64,000 bases of DNA from Sinotaia quadrata (taxonomy: Eukaryota > Mollusca > Gastropoda > Architaenioglossa > Viviparidae): the NCBI GenBank assembly GCA_028829895.1, contig CM054178.1, forward strand, positions 69,823,835 to 69,887,834. Direction: 5' to 3'. Positions 61,519 through 64,000 of this stretch are shown piece after piece. The position numbers were made by a program, and so were the translations under genes. Position 1 is the first letter of the stretch, and every line of letters starts with the position of its first letter. A model generated the notes under the pieces. The model worked only from the letters and a program-made list of their open reading frames with translations. It was not told the DNA's origin and did no database searches.

Positions 61519-62755
61519 GCAGTGTGATGTAAGGAAAGGGGACGAAACTGCATTATCTGTCTGTCTACGTCAGGAGAACTATGTTCCTCTGGACAAGATA
61601 TCTGACTGTAGGCAACTTGTAAATAAGTGTATTCTGTCTTCTGGAAACCAATACCAGCTGGAACAAATCTCTGTGACTCTACCGAGTGCCAGATTGGAGA
61701 CACTGGTCTGTGCTTTTTAGGATTGGGGACGGCTGTGACATTTGTCATGACAAGAGAAATTAACTCACTGCCCATGTACAAAATTTATCAGGTGAATCCC
61801 CCCAATGGATAACCTTTGAACTGTAAAAGCTGGACATGGAGCATTAGAAAATTAGAAATACAAACTGAACTGTGAAAAATAATTACTTCTTTATTATCTT
61901 CTATGTGTCAGATATTACTAAATTTTAAACTGAAGTGATTTAAAACCATTTCGTGTCTAATTAACAATGTGAAGCAGTAATAACGGGACGTATGCAATCT
62001 TGCTTTTGTGACTACTTTGTCAAGAAAAATCTATTGTAAACGTTAAATTTCAATTTCTATATTTTTTTTATTTGTTAAAATAATTCCTTATTTTGTTAAA
62101 ATAAATTACTTATAGTTGCAAACGCTTACTCTTTCAGTTAATACGGGAACATGGTATGCTGATTGGCGGATGGGGGCAAAATTTTATATATATTTGTAAA
62201 GTCGGACATCTGGCACACCTTTAGTGAGTGTCCCATCATGACATGATGAATGAAGGCTAAAAGTAAAACATTATGGGCAATGGCATAATCAAACACTCAC
62301 GATATAACATAAGGGATTGAACCCAGTAACACTCAACGCAGAGTGGTATTGAGATTAGACCGAGATTATAAAGGTCTTTACGGGTAGGGTTATAAGAATT
62401 AATTAAGCGAGTAATTAATCCTGCTCATTACAATATAAAATGCTATGACTAGGCAGAAAAAAACAGCTTTGAAACTTCTGTGAACAGTACGTCACTGTGA
62501 ACAATACAAGTATTTCTAAATATCGTACAGCCTCTGCAACTTATATATATATATATATATATATTTATTTATTCAACTTCGAGTCCCATCAAAGATTAAA
62601 CAAATGTTTGAATAAGGCAGATGTTATGAAGGAAAATATATTTATGATAATATTGTTGTGTATTTGTTTTGTTGTTGTTTTGTTTATTTATCCATGCGCC
62701 AAACTATCCAAATCAAAATTTTCAAAATTATTTCGACCTCCACGCTTATAGCAAC
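61519..62755. other. Possible 5' remainder of the hAT element and AT-rich flank
   Basis: No coding match recognised. GGCACACCTTTAGTGAGTGT near 62214 is a weak candidate for the other inverted terminus. Confidence 0.25.
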
Positions 62756-62756
62756 A

Positions 62757-63118
62757 CCTATTTCTTTTTTGAACGCGATGTTACAATCATGATTGATGCT
62801 AATCAGGGTGGGTAACTCTCGATAATGCAATCGATGTTACTATCATGATTGATGCTAATCAGGGTGGGTAACTCTCGATAATGCAATCGATGTTACTATC
62901 ATGATTGATGCTAATCAGGGTGGGTAACTCTCGATAATGCAATCGATGTTACTATCATCATTGATGCTAATCAGGGTGGGTAACTCTCGATAATGCAATC
63001 GATGTTACTATCATGATTGATGCTAATCAGGGTGGGTAACTCTCGATAATGCAATCGATGTCACTATCATGATTGATGCGAATCAGGGTGGGTAACTCTC
63101 GATAATGCAATCGATGCA
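62757..63118. repeat. 56-bp minisatellite, six copies
   Basis: Contains GGGTGGGTAACTCTCGATAA then TGCAATCGATGTTACTATCA, near identical. Confidence 0.96.
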
Positions 63119-64000
63119 AGGGTTTTAATATTCCTGTGGTAACATTTAATATGATTATTTCAAGATTACTTCTATCTGAATTTGAATTGTTTAATAAATG
63201 CTTTATTTAAATATAAGTGAGTATTATATCTTTAAATATTAATATTGAGTTTTAATATTCAGTCTGGTGAATGATTTCCATTAGAAATTTGGATTGTTTA
63301 GTGTTTGTGGATATACAATCAAATGAGTGATGGATATTAGTGAGTACTACATCTTGTATAAGTTTTAATATTTAAGTTTTAATATTCATCCCAGTAAAAG
63401 GATGATTTCTATTTAGAATTTGGATTGTTTAGTAAGTATTTTATGTGAATATATACTCAGACGATGAATGAATATCAGGGAGCATTGCACTTAAACATCT
63501 TTTCATTGACATTTCAGGTCAAGGTCAGAACAGAAAATTTTCATAAACTTAGCAAAACTTGCCAAATCATTTTATGACCTAAATAAGCACACGCATGTAC
63601 AAAAGACAAAAGAAAAAACTAACTTCAAAGGACACAGGCTGATACTGATAAGCGGCAAATTTATGAAAGGTGTCAAGATATTGATAACAAGTAATTTATC
63701 ATTAAAGCCAAAATATATATGGTTTATATTCGAGTAACCTGCCGAAATAACAACTGAAATAGTTTAATAAAAATTAAATTCTGAGATGAATAAATACCAA
63801 GGAAAAACATATACTGATATATTAGCACTATTTATTTTCTTACTATCTTATCATGTCAATAGTTGCCTATTTAACTTCTTTCTGATTCAAACTATGTGGC
63901 ATCTAGAATATAGCCCGCACTTCATTGACAACACGCACGTTTGACATTTCTTGGAAGACAGAATTCTATAATTATATATAAACTTAAAAATAATCATAAT
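63119..64000. other. AT-rich noncoding sequence
   Basis: Loose duplication (TTGGATTGTTTAGT...TTTAATATTCA at about 63180, 63290 and 63420). No gene seen. Confidence 0.5.

Noticed and set aside
63520..63535. TCAAGGTCA nuclear-receptor half-site
   Set aside because: A single short motif in AT-rich noncoding DNA; expected by chance and without promoter context.

Overview
This is an AT-rich animal nuclear genome window: large introns, spliced coding exons, poly-pyrimidine/AG acceptors, microsatellites and fossil transposons. The intron style, very dense minisatellites and lack of vertebrate repeats suggest a lophotrochozoan, possibly a mollusc. That placement is inference; no ribosomal or mitochondrial marker is present.

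The one gene that can be reconstructed is a class II DYRK protein kinase on the minus strand. It reads right to left and most resembles the DYRK4 group. Twelve phase-compatible exons run from 33371 down to the stop codon at 6484-6486, and their splice phases all agree. They carry an N-terminal Ser/Thr-rich region, the NAPA/DH-box region, the full kinase domain ([45 protein letters not shown]), a His-rich tract and a tail ending FLPPITK. Four further small exons (55367-55429, 53340-53355, 41065-41106, 34049-34080) join in perfect phase and give a plausible 5' end. The protein would be about 733 residues, but this 5' part is less certain. One intron is a GC-AG intron.

Layout. 1-2162: degenerate 33-bp minisatellite. 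2163-2350: possible last exon of an unrecognised plus-strand gene. 3380-3990: another minisatellite. About 5086-5147: AT-rich inverted repeat with AATAAA on both strands, probably where the two genes converge. 6484-17704: kinase domain and C-terminal exons. 17705-33227: introns holding many tandem arrays, with three N-terminal exons. 33372-55366: about 22 kb of 5' introns, largely tandem repeats. 55430-64000: upstream region with a decayed hAT transposase fossil (about 60051-61518), a tRNA-derived SINE-like piece and further arrays.

The most unusual trait is repeat structure. By hand count about 45 separate minisatellite arrays (units 23-112 bp) cover roughly a quarter of the window. In at least three places the array begins exactly at a kinase exon boundary and has copied the splice site itself, giving strings of decoy acceptors or donors. 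Most long open frames in the window are by-products of these arrays.
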